Part shown: piece by piece, positions 45,561-56,692 of the stretch
How positions within the stretch are numbered: position 1 is the first letter of the stretch
Layout of the letters: the number at the start of each line of letters is the position of its first letter
Origin: Dermatemys mawii
Taxonomy: Eukaryota > Chordata > Testudines > Dermatemydidae
Length of the DNA: 64,000 nucleotides
Direction: 5' to 3'
Assembly (NCBI GenBank): GCA_007922305.1
Contig: ML677344.1
Location: 84,140-148,139, forward strand
Made by a program: the position numbers and the translations under genes
The notes under the pieces: generated by a model
The model's input: the letters and a program-made list of their open reading frames with translations, nothing else
Told to the model about the DNA's origin: nothing
Database searches by the model: none

Positions 45561-45740
45561 TGTGACTTGTGGCTAGCCAGTGGGGCAAAACCAAAGTCTT
45601 TTCTGTTTGCTGGTTTGGTTTGCCTTTAGGGCGGAGAAACCCCAGCTTTGGGCTCTAGTTGCCCTTTTGGAAGCAATTTTTCCTGATCTGACACTCTCAG
45701 TGGGTCACACCAGGAACAGCACCATCACAGCATCCAATTA

Positions 45741-46432
45741 GCTATTCTCCAGTCTTTTGGTCCAGAAGCTAAGTGAGAGGTTACAAACCACAGCTAGTAG
45801 TTCTGCAATTTCACATTTGAGTGTGTGGGGAGGGTGCCCATTGGTCCCGTTTTGGCTGGTACAGTCCCTTCTTTAAGTCGCGTCCCAAGCTTTTGTTCCA
45901 TAGGCTCTTGCTGACTTCGTAAGTGCTAACAGGACAAATGTCCGTTCCTGTCAAAAAAGAGGGGATGTGGGGAGCAGAATACAGATTGGAGGAGATGAAT
46001 GGAGATGACCCCTCCCCGCACGGGGTGAGGCAGAGCTGGAAGGCAGAGGGGCAATGTTCCAGCCATAGGTGACAGTACAGGGTTCCAGCCACGGGCAACT
46101 GCCTTGAGCTTGGAGGGGGGCCTTTGGCGAGCAGCTGGGTGTCTCCCGTTTTCTCCTTGGGAAATATGGTCATCCTAAAGGGCTGCCCAGTGTGAGAGTT
46201 CTGCCCCCCCGGTGCATGGTCCTATAGCACAAGGGACAGGGGCTCTTGCTTTGTGCTACCCTTGGGCTTGGAGAACAGACACCGTAAATAACTGAGACTC
46301 AAACTGAAATGTTTCCTTTTCGCCCCTTAATTCAGGATGAGTTTTCACAGAAAATGGATCATTTTTCTCTGTAGGCTCAGCTGCTATGACGCTGCTCAGC
46401 TGTAGATGCCTGGATCCCCAAGAGAAATTGGA
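45741..46432 (+). repeat. Inverted unit F, most distal 5' block
   Basis: The reverse complement of this stretch from about 45811 matches the distal blocks of units A and E ('agaaaaatgatccattttctg', 'ggatccaggcatctac'). This is the left edge of the inverted unit. Bases 45741-45810 are unassigned. Frame 45811-46173 (minus) is unsupported. Confidence 0.6.
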
Positions 46433-46627
46433 AAAGTGACAAAGAGTCCCATGACACCTAGTAGACTAACAGATGTATTAGAGCATAAGCTTTCGTGTCT
46501 GGATGCATCCAACAAAGTGGGTATTCACCCACGAAAGCTTAAGCTCTAATACATCTGTTCGTCTATAAGGTGCCACAGGACTCTTTGTCGCTTTTGCAGA
46601 TCCAGACTAACACAGCTACCCCTCTGA
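46433..46627. repeat. Hammerhead-like repeat, copy E, fold-back form
   Basis: A 195-bp insertion flanked by a 13-bp duplication, aagagaaattgga (46420-46432 and 46628-46640). The left third is a reverse piece ending 'aagctttcgtg'. The rest is a full forward copy with core CCAACAA, stem GUGGGU/ACCCAC, loop AUUC, then GAAA, and it ends 'ctacccctctg'. Both CpG sites of the core have become CA. Confidence 0.85.
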
Positions 46628-46640
46628 AAGAGAAATTGGA

Positions 46641-47275
46641 GGTTTTCATCAGCCTCTTCCTCGTAAGGTAAATGAAGGTAACATCGACTGAGTCTATGGA
46701 TTCTCCCTGGGTATGGACTAGTCTAAGGCTGAGTTTTGTGCCCATCAGCTACTCTAACCAGCCTTTCCATCTCTCTGAAGCCCCCTCCACCCTGTGCAAG
46801 GCCCCTTCAGCAGATTCTGGGGGCAGTGGCTACTGTGACAGGCCCTGGTAGCACATCTCTGATGAGCCTGTGGTAGCAGGGAGCTGGAGAGGGTCCTAGA
46901 GCAGTTGTGGAGGCCAGGAGATTATCTGTGGATGGGTCTAGCTACCAGTCGATCACTGAGATCTGTGCCTCACTTTGAAGATCCCTGGATCCTGGGTCCC
47001 TCTCCTCATTCCTCAGGGAGAAGAGATGAGACCGTTCCACGGAACAATCCGAGGGAAATTTTCTTGTACGGAGCCTTGTGGAATCTCCCTTTCCTGGCCT
47101 GCATCCTGGGTTTGTAATGCAGGACAGGGGACTGCTGGGGAGACATCAGGTCCTATATAATTATTCAATTTTCTTTTATTTCAGCCAAATCACAGCTCTG
47201 ACAGCATCCTCGTTACCACTTGGCTGCCCCCGAGGGAGCCATGTGACTAATCGGAACCATATGAACAGTGATGAC
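46641..47275 (+). repeat. Inverted unit F, distal 5' block
   Basis: The reverse complement matches 43200-43390 and 10870-11570. It includes a stretch around 47150-47250 equivalent to 'gatgctgtcacagctgtgat' and 'gtcacatggcta' in units A and D. No gene is seen. Confidence 0.6.
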
Positions 47276-47991
47276 CAGGAGTGGATTTACCATGAAACAA
47301 ACCGTGTGGTGGCACGAGGCCCCCAACAATGGGGGACCCGCAAAATGCAGGACAAATCTCATTTGACAACCTGCCCCAGCGTCCCGGCTGGAGGGGTAGC
47401 AGGGCTCAGTCAGCCAGAAGTGGCTGGCATGTCCCTGCAACCCCTAGGGGGGTGGTTTCACTGTGTGCTGTCCCCAACCCAGGAACCGACTCCACAGCTC
47501 CCATTGGCAAGGAATTGCAGCCAATGGGAGCTGCTGGGGTGGTGCCTGTGGGCAGCGGTGCACAGAGAACCCCTGTTTTCCCCACCTAGAAGTCACTGAC
47601 AGAGGGGTGTGAATGCCAATCACTATGGGAGCCTTTCCACCCTAGGTAAGCGCCCCCCCTTAGCTCCATCCCACACTCCAAGGCCCTGGCCCAGGCCAGA
47701 GCCCACACCCCGCACCCAAACGTCTCCAAGAGCCATCCTCCCACATCCCAACCCCCTACCCCAGACCAGATCCTGCATCCCGCACTCAAACTACCTCCCA
47801 GAGCCCAATCCCCTGTGCGAATTAACGTACCTCACTTTATTTTCATTTACTTCTTATTACTTATAATATAGGAGGAGGATAAAAAAAACAGAATGAAATC
47901 TGGGAGGCGGAGACAAGAAAGAATGTTCTTTTCCTCAGGACCCAAAAATAAAGCTACACATGGGGACACACTAACTCTAAATCCGCCACTG
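47276..47991. mobile_element. Non-autonomous hAT transposon in unit F
   Basis: A 716-bp element with ends CAGGAGTGGATTTA and (reverse reading) CAGTGGCGGATTTA. The flanking 8-mers gtgatgac (47268-47275) and gctacgac (47992-47999) match at 5 of 8. The empty site in other units is 'cttgtcatcactgttc', the complement of the joined flanks. The interior has short GC-rich frames that I do not call. Confidence 0.82.
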
Positions 47992-50738
47992 GCTACGACA
48001 AGCCCAGATTCCAGGAATAGACCCTTCAGCATGGCTGGTGCTGTCATCTGGATCATCACGCGTCTCCTGTGATTTGGCCTCCTGCAGTTTGCCATTGGCC
48101 GTGACAGAGGTTAAAACCGGAGCACACAAAGCCAAGCAGCAGAGGTTCCCTGATGGCCACGTGACCCCCAAGGGAATGTGCAAACATAGTTCATAAAGAC
48201 AGTTGTCTCCGTATCTGAACAGATACGGCCTGCTGCTGGTGCAACCTCTCCGATAGCTCCTTGTCCTTTCGGGTGAAGACCTCTGGAGTCAGCAGCTCCC
48301 CGTCTAGCAAGAATTGGGTATGTTGGCAGGTTTCACTATCTTTAAAATGTGAAATGAAGGGGAAAGGCTGTGGGCTGTTTCCATTTGAAGATATTCTGTG
48401 CAGTGGCAGGGGAGTCAGCTGGGCTGTCCGGCTGACTCAGTGACAGGGTTGGGGGTCAGGCAGTGCTAGGTAGCTTCGGAACCCCTCCCCTATATCTGCC
48501 CATGCTCCATGCTGGGCTATTCAAGCTACACAGAAACCTGACATTCAAAGAAAGTTCAGAGTATGAAAATCCTGAGGTCCTGCATCAGGATTTCTCAAGG
48601 GCTCCCATTTCTAGACATGCCATGTGCTCTGGGCTTGATAATGCTCCGGGATTAGCGAGAGGAGACCCCACAGAGTATCAGTGACTAGTTCCCAAATCAC
48701 CTCAGGTTTATTTCCTCCTGGAAATTTATTCAGTAAATACATTTTCCAAGGTTTTATTCTCTGGCTCGATTGTGAACACAGGAATCCAGAGCTCCGTTGC
48801 TCTGTGGTAACAGGTCCAATAGGGTGTATGTCTGTTTCCTGACTGGCTGAGGGCTCTAGAATCTCTGCCCTGTAAAGACCCCTCAGACTTACAGGACTAC
48901 CAACATTTCTGTCCTCTCTCTGATTTCCCGGTACCATTTTCATAGATTTTACTCTCTGGCTCAATTGTGAATGCAGAAATTCAGAGCTGCAGATATTCTG
49001 GATACAGGCTACAGACTGAAAGGACAGAATCTGTGGAGAACCAAGCAGCTATTAACCCAGGGACAGAGGAACTACTAGACTTTTGTTTGCTGACAAGCCA
49101 CTGAATGAGGGCTGAGACACTGTGATCTTTTCAGATTCTGAAGAAATCCAGATGAGAGACGCTACATTTTAAGTCCCACTCTAACCTGAGAAATCATCTC
49201 TGAGAGAAGATCAGAGGGAAAACAATGGGTTGACGTGTGTATATTAAAGTACAAATGTGTAAAGGCTATGCCAAAACTTCTCATTGTAATACAAATACTA
49301 GAAATGAAACTTTCATGACATGCATGTATATTGAAAGCTAACAGCAGAGTTGTTGGAATCTCTATAAGAAGGAGCAGTGGAAACTTCACTGATTATGGCT
49401 TTTGCTTTAGAAAGTATTTCAGAAATACTCCACATATGGTTTGCAATGGGTTTGTGCTATTAACTCTTTGTTCAGCCAATAGTTCTATGATACTGTCTCC
49501 TGGTAACTGACTAGAAGCTGTTTCTAACACTTACATTAAGGGTCACGTAAACAATCCCTTTCCAAGTCTCTGTTTCAGTAGTACAGAGCTGAGGTGTAGG
49601 AAAGAGTTTTATACTAGTTGTATGAAATTTATGCACATCACCTCTTACACGAGCATGGCAGAAGTAACTTGCACATTCAACTGGATATTAGTGCAGAACT
49701 AGAGTTTGCACTAGTCACCCATGTTCTCCCACATCTAGCTGAAGGAACTGGCTATGTCTATGTAACTTACCAGATAACAACAATCCCCTGCATGAGGAGA
49801 GGATGCAGGTCCTGGGAGCATGAAGAGAAGCCTGTAGGATGATCCACATCTCAGGATTCAGACAACACTATTTAGGCAAAGCACTTCAACTTTTCTTGGA
49901 GGGATTCTTGGGGGTCAGAGTGTATCACCGGGAGAATTCGGTAAGGGAAAGTTAATAGAACCCCGTTGTGACCAAATTTACACATTGAAATGTGGAGTGA
50001 CATAGCTGAAGTCACCATTATTGAACTAAGAACCTGACGCTAAGAACTTATCCCATGTACCTTAAGAGACAGTGGCGTAATATGGACTCTCAGGAGGTGA
50101 GAAAATAATATATAATGAGGCAATGAAACATGATTATAAATAGCTTGTATGCAGGGCAGATAAACACAATGATCATATTCACCATGCACTTGCCATGTTT
50201 TTACACACATGTCATGATACAATGCGCCACACTCAGAAGTTAAGAGTCGGAAAGGGGGTCTGTGTCACAATTATAAAATCACAGAGTTCAAGTAGGCTGT
50301 GGAACTCAAAGCCATAAGATATCAATGGAGCCAACAGTTTAGAAGCTTTCGAAGAGTGACTGGATGTGTATATGGGAAACCAGAAAATCCAGTTCCAGTA
50401 TTGAGCAGTGTTTTAAAAAGTCTTGGAAGGGCCCAGACCCTTCCTGATTTACACCACAAAATATGTCTTACTAGTGGGTGTCGAGGGAAACTTTTCCTGG
50501 GAGCAGGTTATCTCATAGCTGCCTTCCACCGAAGCATCGGGAACTGGACACTAGACACTGAGCTAGATGGACTGCAGGTCTGATCCAGTCTGGCAGTACC
50601 TGTCTTCTTATTGGTGGTATAAATCCAAGTCTATGTTTCTGATAATCTTCCTTGAGCTCCTTGGAGTCTCTAGAATTGCACAGAGTGCAGAATAATGTCT
50701 CATTAAATATCACCATGTCACCTGTTCTTTTTCCTTTC
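47992..50738 (+). repeat. Inverted unit F, 5' flank and block of OR6
   Basis: The reverse complement matches the other units in order: 'gcctcctgcagtttgccatt' (48079), O/E-like CCCCAAGGGA (48166-48175), 'ggcaggtttcactatcttt' (about 48325), 'tttgtttgctgacaagccac' (49082) and the CR1-like stretch near 50370-50620. A segment containing the 'gtttaaaaacc' landmark is deleted at about 48985. No gene is seen. Confidence 0.7.
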
Positions 50739-50740
50739 AG
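50739..50740 (+). other. Splice acceptor upstream of OR6
   Basis: The plus strand reads 'ctttttcctttcag' and then 40 nt of leader before the ATG at 50781. This is the only receptor whose signal is on the plus strand. Confidence 0.75.
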
Positions 50741-50780
50741 GAAGGAAAGTCCAAAACTCCTGGGACCTGTCCTGTATATT

Positions 50781-51716
50781 ATGTCAGCTGTCAATGACAC
50801 CAAACTCAAATCTACAATATTCCTTCTCACTGGGATACCTGGGCAGGAAAACGTCCATCTCTGGATCTCCATCCCTTTCTGCTTCATTTATTTTTTTTCA
50901 TTATTGGGAAATTCAACCATTCTGTTCATTATAAAAACAGACCCAAGCCTCCATGAGCCCATGTACATTTTCCTTTCCATGTTGGCCATCACAGATCTTG
51001 GCTTATTGATATCCACCATACCAACCATACTGGGCATATATTTGTTTAAGTCTAGGGAGATCAGCCTCAATTCCTGTTTTGCCCAGCTGTTCTTCGTCCA
51101 CTCATTTGCATTCATTGAATCCTCCATACTCTTGCTGATGGCGTTTGACCGCTTTGTTGCAATCTCTAACCCGCTGAGATATGCTTCCATCTTAACCCTG
51201 CCGAGAATATACAAGATGGGACTGGTGTGTGTGCTAAGAGGGGTGGCCGTATCATTCCCATTCCCCTTTCTACTGAAACGGTTCCAATATTGTCGAGCCA
51301 ATGTCCTCTCCCATTCCTACTGCCTGCACCAGGATGTCATGAAGCTGGCTTGTTCAGATATCACAGTCAACTACGTCTATGGCTTGTTTCTTACAGTCTT
51401 CACGGTAGGGTTGGACTCACTGCTCATCTTCCTCTCTTATGTGATGATCCTCAAAACAGTGCTGAGTGTCGCATCCCAGGCGGAGTGCATCAGGGCCCTG
51501 AACACCTGTGTCTCCCACCTCTGTGCCGTCCTGCTCTTCTATACACCAGATATCGGCTTGTCTTTGATACACAGATTGGGGAAGGGCTCTTCTCCCTTAC
51601 TACCAATTGTCCTGGGCTACATCTACCTGCTGGTCCCACCCCTGATGAACCCAATTGTGTACAGTGTGAAAAGCAGACACTTGCGTGCAAGGATAATCAG
51701 AGTGTTCATCAAGTGA
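50781..51716 (+). CDS. OR6: class I (OR51-like) olfactory receptor, intact, inverted
   Basis: An odorant receptor of 311 residues, the only one on the plus strand. The frame is open 43 codons further upstream, but that stretch crosses the acceptor at 50739-50740, so the start is the Met of MSAVNDT. Landmarks are sequon N5-D-T, G43-N44, LHEPMY 57-62, C99, MAFDR 120-124, SHSYC 177-181, ALNTC 239-243 and PPLMNPIVY 286-294. Residue 129 is Ser in place of Cys (AISNPLRY). A distinctive FIYFFSLL (34-41) gives a Phe-rich TM1. It groups with OR4, OR5 and OR7 by N-terminus and 3' flank. Its unit is inverted as a block, so its upstream region faces that of OR5. The frame is complete. Confidence 0.97.
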   Translation: MSAVNDTKLKSTIFLLTGIPGQENVHLWISIPFCFIYFFSLLGNSTILFIIKTDPSLHEPMYIFLSMLAITDLGLLISTIPTILGIYLFKSREISLNSCFAQLFFVHSFAFIESSILLLMAFDRFVAISNPLRYASILTLPRIYKMGLVCVLRGVAVSFPFPFLLKRFQYCRANVLSHSYCLHQDVMKLACSDITVNYVYGLFLTVFTVGLDSLLIFLSYVMILKTVLSVASQAECIRALNTCVSHLCAVLLFYTPDIGLSLIHRLGKGSSPLLPIVLGYIYLLVPPLMNPIVYSVKSRHLRARIIRVFIK

Positions 51717-51919
51717 AAGGTCAGTGTTGGCTCCAGAGCTGCTGACCTGGGAGATGAAAAACGTGGCCACCTATTCCTTGCTTGACCCTTACATCTGAGA
51801 CGACATGAACCACTGATTTCCACTGTGTAGAGAGAGGTTCAGAAAGTGTTTAAGGCCTGGAGCAATGGGAGAGGGGCTGGTGAAGGAGGACAGTTCAGTG
51901 GGGTATAGAGACTAAGGCA
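51717..51919 (+). other. OR6 3' flank, proximal
   Basis: The first part resembles the complement of the OR5 and OR7 3' flanks ('gacctgggagatgaaaaac'). It is probable 3' UTR. No polyadenylation signal is seen before the transposon at 51920. Confidence 0.5.
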
Positions 51920-52138
51920 GTCAGAAGCATTTACGAAGGGCTTGTCTGCACTACCAAGTTTTGTCGATGAAACTGATGTCGACATGAAAAAATTGACAAA
52001 AGCAAAGTTGCCAGAATGCGTCTCCATTTGCTCCCTCTGTTAACAGATTGAGTCCACAAGTTGACAGCGTGAGCAATGCACTGTGAGTATGTATCCCTCA
52101 GTGCCTGGTAACCCCATTGTGACATTGCACCCCATAAT
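51920..52138. mobile_element. DNA-transposon (MITE-like) fragment
   Basis: 'gcttgtctgcactaccaa' followed by repeated 'tgtcgac/gtcgaca' motifs is the left part of a reptilian DNA element. The right terminus is missing. Confidence 0.5.
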
Positions 52139-53165
52139 GCTTTGTGGAAGTATGCTTGTGAATCTAAATATGACATAACTGGAATATGTTTTATGCTACA
52201 TCTCCCGTGTAACATATCCCTGTAAAGGTTATGTTCTACTAACTATATTCATCCTATTTGTACGTAAGTATCATTTTTGTATTCCAAGTTAGGAATATTG
52301 GCTGTGTACTTGTTTGATTGTAAGTAGCCTTAGTAAGGCTTTTGGTCAACTTCTTAAGAAAGGAATTTGCAAGTTCCCAATCAAGAAACACTTAACGGAC
52401 AGTGGAACCTTAGAAGACTCCAATTCGCATAGGAAGTCTACTTGGGACATTCAAAGTAGCATGAGAACAATGGTTGCCACCTGTAAAGTTCTGAGAGATG
52501 CATGACATGTGACTTTCCCATATGACTCCAAAAATCGAGCTTGCAGCTGGATTCTGCATAAGAGTGAAGAGGGGGTTTCCACCCACAAGAAAAAGTGTCT
52601 TTAAGCCCCTGGGAGACCCCTCCATTTTGTCTTCAGCTGGGTCAAGAGATAGCCTCCTTCCCCCTCACAAAGGATACCTGAAAGAAACTGGAACAAAGGA
52701 CGGTAACCACAGGGATGTGAGTGATTGCTAGACCCAGACTAGAAGGAGACTAGTCTGTAAAAGAAGCTTACTGGAACATCTCTGAGGGTGAGATTTCATA
52801 TATAGTCATTTTCCTACTGTATTAGGCTTAGACTTGCATGATTTATTTTATTTTGCTTGGTAATTCACTTTGTTCTGTCTGTTATTACTTGGAACCACTT
52901 TAATCCTACCTCTTTATTTAATAAAATCACTTTTTCCTTATTAATTAACCTGGAGTATGTATTAATACCTGAGATGGGGGGAAACAGCTATGCATATCTG
53001 TCTATCACTGGTATAGAGGGCGAACAATTTATGAGTTTACCCTGTATAAGCTTTATACAGGGAAAACAGATTTATTTAAGGCTTGGGCCCCATCGGGAGC
53101 TGGGCATCTGAGTGCTGGAGGCAGGAACACTTCTTAAGCTGTTGTCAGTTAAGCCTGCAACTTTG
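52139..53165 (+). mobile_element. ERV-type solo LTR, sense, in the OR6 3' flank
   Basis: It begins near TGTGGAAGTATGC and contains 'tttgtattccaagttagga', a CATTTTGTCTTC leader-like segment (about 52624), AATAAAATC (52919) and a 3' part ending near 'tttgggggag'. Unit D lacks it at the equivalent point near 30260. No internal genes are seen. Confidence 0.7.
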
Positions 53166-53620
53166 GGGGAGTTTCAGCACAGTCACTGGACCGGCATTTG
53201 CGAACCACTGAGGCTGAATGGGTCTAACTGCCAAAAAACGGAGCAACAGCAACGGGAGCCTCATCTTAGATGTCTGGCTGAGAAAAAGCAACTTGAGGGC
53301 CAAAATCTGTTTAACACCCTGTAACATGGACATAGCTGAGCACTACAGTGACAGTGTCCAGGCTCACACGGGTTTCATTCAGCAAAAGCTGCTTCCACAA
53401 CAAAGGGGCAAAGAGATGGGAAGATCCTCTCAGGGACACAGGGAAATTACGCTGGGTCCTAAGAGCTCCTTGGCTTCCCAAAAGAATGTAAGCTTGGTTA
53501 ACTCCATTCCACTATCTCCACAGCAAAGCCTGTCTAACTCCGCTCGCAGGGATACGTGAGATAGATAAGTGTAGACATGTGACAGCTGCCTGGCATTTTC
53601 AAACCATTTTCTCTAATGCT
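53166..53620 (+). repeat. Inverted unit F, outer 3' flank
   Basis: The reverse complement matches 29930-30260 and 2830-3010 ('ctgagaaaaagcaact', 'cttggcttcccaaaagaatg', 'gtgacagctgcctg'). The match ends near 53620, which is the right edge of the inverted unit. Confidence 0.7.
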
Positions 53621-53689
53621 TTGTGCTGTTTGTTACTGTAACAAGTTGCTGACTCGCCGGCGTGGAGTATCCTGCTAGTTGTCCGGGAG

Positions 53690-54835
53690 CACTTAAAAAT
53701 GATAAAGTCACTGCAGAGAAACTAAATTAATTCTTTGCTTCAGTCTTCATGGCTGAGGATGTTAGGAAGATGCCCAAACCTGAGCCGTCTTTTGTAGGTG
53801 ACAAATCTGAGGAATTGTCACAGATTGAAATGTCACTAGAGGAGGTTTTGGAATTAATTGATAAACTGAACTGTCACGAGTCACCAGGATCAAATGGCAT
53901 TCACCCAAGAGTTCTGAAAGAACTCAACTGTGAAATTGCGGAACTATTAACTAGGGTTTGTAACCAGTCCTTTAAATCAGCTTCTGTACCCAATGACTAG
54001 AAGATAGCTAATGTAGTGCCAATTTTTAAAAAGGACTCTAGAGGTGATCCCGGCAATTATAGACCGGTAAATCTAACGTCTGTTCCAGGCAAATTAGTTG
54101 AAATAATAGTAAAGAATAAAATTGTCAGGCACACAGATGAACATAAATTGTTGGGCAAAAGTCCACATGGTTTCTGTAAAGGGAAATCATGTCTTACTAA
54201 CCCATTAGAGTTCTTTGAAGGGGTTAACAAACATGTGGACAAGCGGGATCCAGTGGATATAGTGTACTTAGATTTCCAGAAAGCCTTTGACAAGTTCTTT
54301 CACCAAAGGCTCTTACACAAATTAAGGTGTCATGGGATAAAAGGGAAGACTCTTTCATGGACTGAGAACTGGCTAAAAGACAGGGAACAAAAGGTTGCAA
54401 TAAATGGTAATTGTTCAGAATGGAGAGGGGTAGCTAGTGGTGTTACCCAAGGGTCAGTCCTAGGACCAATCCTATTCAACTTATTCATAAATGATTTGTA
54501 GAAAGGGGTAAACAGTGAGATGGCAAAGTTTACAGATGATACGAAACTGCTCAAGATAGTTCAGATCAAAGTAGACCGTGAAAAACGTCAAAAAGATCTC
54601 ATAAAACTAAGTGTTCAGGTAACAAAATGGCAAATGAAATTTAATGTGGATAAATGTAAAGTAATGCGCACTGGAAAAAATAACCCTAATTATGCATACA
54701 ATATGATGGGGGCTAATTTACCTACAACTAATCAAGAAAGAGATCTTGGAATCATCATGGATAGTTCTCTGAAGACATCTATGCAGTGTGCAGTGGCAGT
54801 CAAAAAAGCAAACAGGATGTTAGGAATCATCATGG
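53690..54835 (+). mobile_element. CR1 LINE, reverse-transcriptase part of ORF2, two nonsense codons
   Basis: A 5'-truncated CR1 element. From 53749 to 54873 a single plus-strand frame carries the reverse transcriptase. In order these are [19 protein letters not shown] (finger region), [13 protein letters not shown] (motif A Asp), [19 protein letters not shown] and KFTDDTKL (motif C with Asp-Asp, but Thr where Ala is usual). It then reaches the C-terminal ERDLGIIMD segment. Two in-frame TAG codons (53998-54000, 54499-54501) break it, and there is no frameshift, so it looks comparatively young among the LINEs here. The 3' end is replaced by another transposon near 54836. It is not functional as it stands. 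Confidence 0.92.
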
Positions 54836-54935
54836 ATCTGAGTACATTGACTTCAGCTAAGTTATTCTCATAGCTAAAGTTGCTTATCTTAGATCGATTC
54901 CCAGCCCCCACTGTAGACTAGGCCTTAAGTGATTT
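54836..54935. mobile_element. DNA-transposon end fragment, orientation 1
   Basis: 'cttcagctaagttattctca' through 'ccccactgtagactaggcc' is one terminus of a palindromic-type reptilian MITE, joined directly to the CR1. Confidence 0.55.
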
Positions 54936-55114
54936 TTGACTCTTTGCACTGGTCTACAAGGGACAGGGGATGAAAATCGATCTAAGATATGCAACACCAT
55001 TAGGAGGGGTCCATTAGGAGCCTTCTGTTATTTGAAGTGCTCAAATAAGAACTGAAATCACTTATGGTGGGACGGTGTTTCTGCCCAGCTTGCTACAAAC
55101 TGAAAATCACTAAC
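54936..55114. mobile_element. DNA-transposon end fragment, inverted, plus spacer
   Basis: 'ctggtctacaagggac...gatcgatctaagat'-type sequence (54948-54995) is the same terminus in inverse orientation. The rest (to 55114) is unassigned. Confidence 0.45.
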
Positions 55115-55375
55115 AGTCTGTCTACACTACCAGCCAGAATGGCAGGTAGTGATTGATCTATTGGGGGTTGATTTATCGCATCTTGTCTAGATGCAATAAA
55201 TTGATCCCCGAGTGCTCTCCCATTGACTCCAGTACTCCACCGCCATGAGAGGCGCAGGCGGAGTTGATGGGGGAGCGGCAGCAGTCGACTCACAGCCGAA
55301 AAGACACCGCAGTAAGTCGACCTAAGCACATCAACTTCAATATCTACCTCCCATGCCACACTCCACAGTGAGTAG
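55115..55375. mobile_element. DNA transposon (MITE-like), central copy
   Basis: From 'cagtctgtctacactacca' through 'tcgcatcttgtctagatgc' to 'gcagtaagtcgacctaagc'. This recognisable reptilian non-autonomous element lacks its far end. There is no transposase. Confidence 0.6.
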
Positions 55376-55473
55376 TTCTGCAATTTGTTATCTGTGTTCC
55401 TTCAGAACTCTGGTGTGAATATCATCTGGCCCTGGGGACTTACACTGCTTAATTTATCAGTTTGTTTTTAAAA
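55376..55473 (-). mobile_element. CR1 LINE ORF2, antisense, second half of a split copy
   Basis: The complement reads the CR1 segment around PGPDDIHTRVLKE, continuing from 56693 across an LTR insertion. Confidence 0.7.
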
Positions 55474-56692
55474 TGTCCCTGATGGGTTGTCAACCCCGGG
55501 CTGCAGGCTGGAAACTGGTAGAACCGCTGAGCCCCATAACCATTCTGCTGGGTGGTCTCTCTCACACTGCTCTGCTGGTGACACAGCCAGGCTCTCCGGG
55601 CCCTGTTATGACCCTACATGACAGCACACCAAACTGAGCTGCTTTGCCTAAGTCACTCAAGGACAAACCGGAGACAAGAGCCAGTTTCCCATCTCTACAG
55701 CCTTGCACCCTTGCTGGACTATAAACCCCAAATTATACCATCTTGCATGGCACAGGTGTCTCAACAGCACCAGCTCATTGATACAGGTTGCTTTCCCTTG
55801 GATGTGGGAAAGATACACAACAGCCTTTGTTCACAGAGCTGAGATTCTCCTCACATACTTTACTCAAAACACAATGGTTAGGATTACACATAAAACGAGT
55901 TTATTAACTGCAGAAAGATAGATTGTATGTGATTATAAAGTGAAAGCAAAAAGATCAAAGCAGATTACCTAGGAAATAAACAAAACTGCAAACTAAGGCT
56001 ATCACAGGAGACAGATTGGATATGAATTAGCAATTTTTCACCCTGACTGATGATACAAGCAGTCCACCAAGTTTTCACACACAGGCTAGAAATCCCTTTA
56101 GCCTGGGGGCTCTTCCCTGAGTTCAGTCTTTGTTCCTCAAGTCTTTCCAGGAATTCTCTTGTGTGGGGAATGAGGCCAAGAGATGATGTCTCTCCCCGCA
56201 TTATTCAGTTTTTCCATATGGCAGAAACCCTTTGTTTCAAGACAAGTCCCCAGCCCAGTTTATGGAAAAACACAGGTACCAATATGGAGTTCAATGTCGT
56301 GTGGTCTCATCCCATTCCTTTGCCTGCCTTGCTGACTCATAGCAGCCGTTACTTATAGGCTGGCTGAAACATTCCCAGAAAGGTTAAGTTCTTCCATGGT
56401 CCATTGTCTTTGTTGATGAGCCATCAGCCCTCTCTAGCTTCTTCATTGTTGTAACTGAAAGGCTAGTTGAGGGTGTGACCCAAGGTAAACACATTTGAAT
56501 ACAGATACATAGTCAATATCCATAACTTCAGGTACAAAAATGATACGTGGACACAAATATTACAATCATATTCAGCAAATCATAACTTTTCCAATGATAC
56601 CTCATGAAACATATCTTGCTCCAGATGCATCATAATTATCTCAGAATCATTTCATAATCATACCAGTATGATGAATATGAGGTGCAGCATCA
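55474..56692 (-). mobile_element. ERV-type solo LTR, antisense, inserted in CR1
   Basis: About 1.2 kb. On the minus strand it starts TGATGCTGCACC and ends in GGACA. It contains 'atgatttgctgaatatgat', 'gtatcatttttgtacctga' and a TTATAAG-like site. CR1 coding sequence on both sides is continuous across it. The duplication is only AAA/AAAA, so it is not decisive. No internal genes are seen. Confidence 0.75.

Larger units (their letters stand above)
44656..45740 (+). mobile_element. ERV-type LTR, sense, with nested repeat and a 10-N gap
   Basis: It starts near 'tgtagtggcaccaaatc', runs through 'gatggcccattaaggacta', a TATA-like 'actataaataaacctgc' (about 45286) and the 3' region matching 26515-27082. 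It is interrupted by a short repeat at 44935-45110 and by 10 N at 45551-45560. No gag, pol or env is present. Confidence 0.65.

Noticed and set aside
47078..47599. 173-codon frame in unit F
   Set aside because: It spans unit sequence and the interior of a hAT element. There is no homology across the join.
50652..50780. Upstream in-frame Met extending OR6 by 43 residues
   Set aside because: The extension crosses a strong splice acceptor and is not conserved. The MSAVNDT start matches all sisters.
55474..56692. Complete endogenous retrovirus
   Set aside because: Only LTR sequence is present here and at the other LTR sites. No gag, pol or env frame was seen anywhere in the window.
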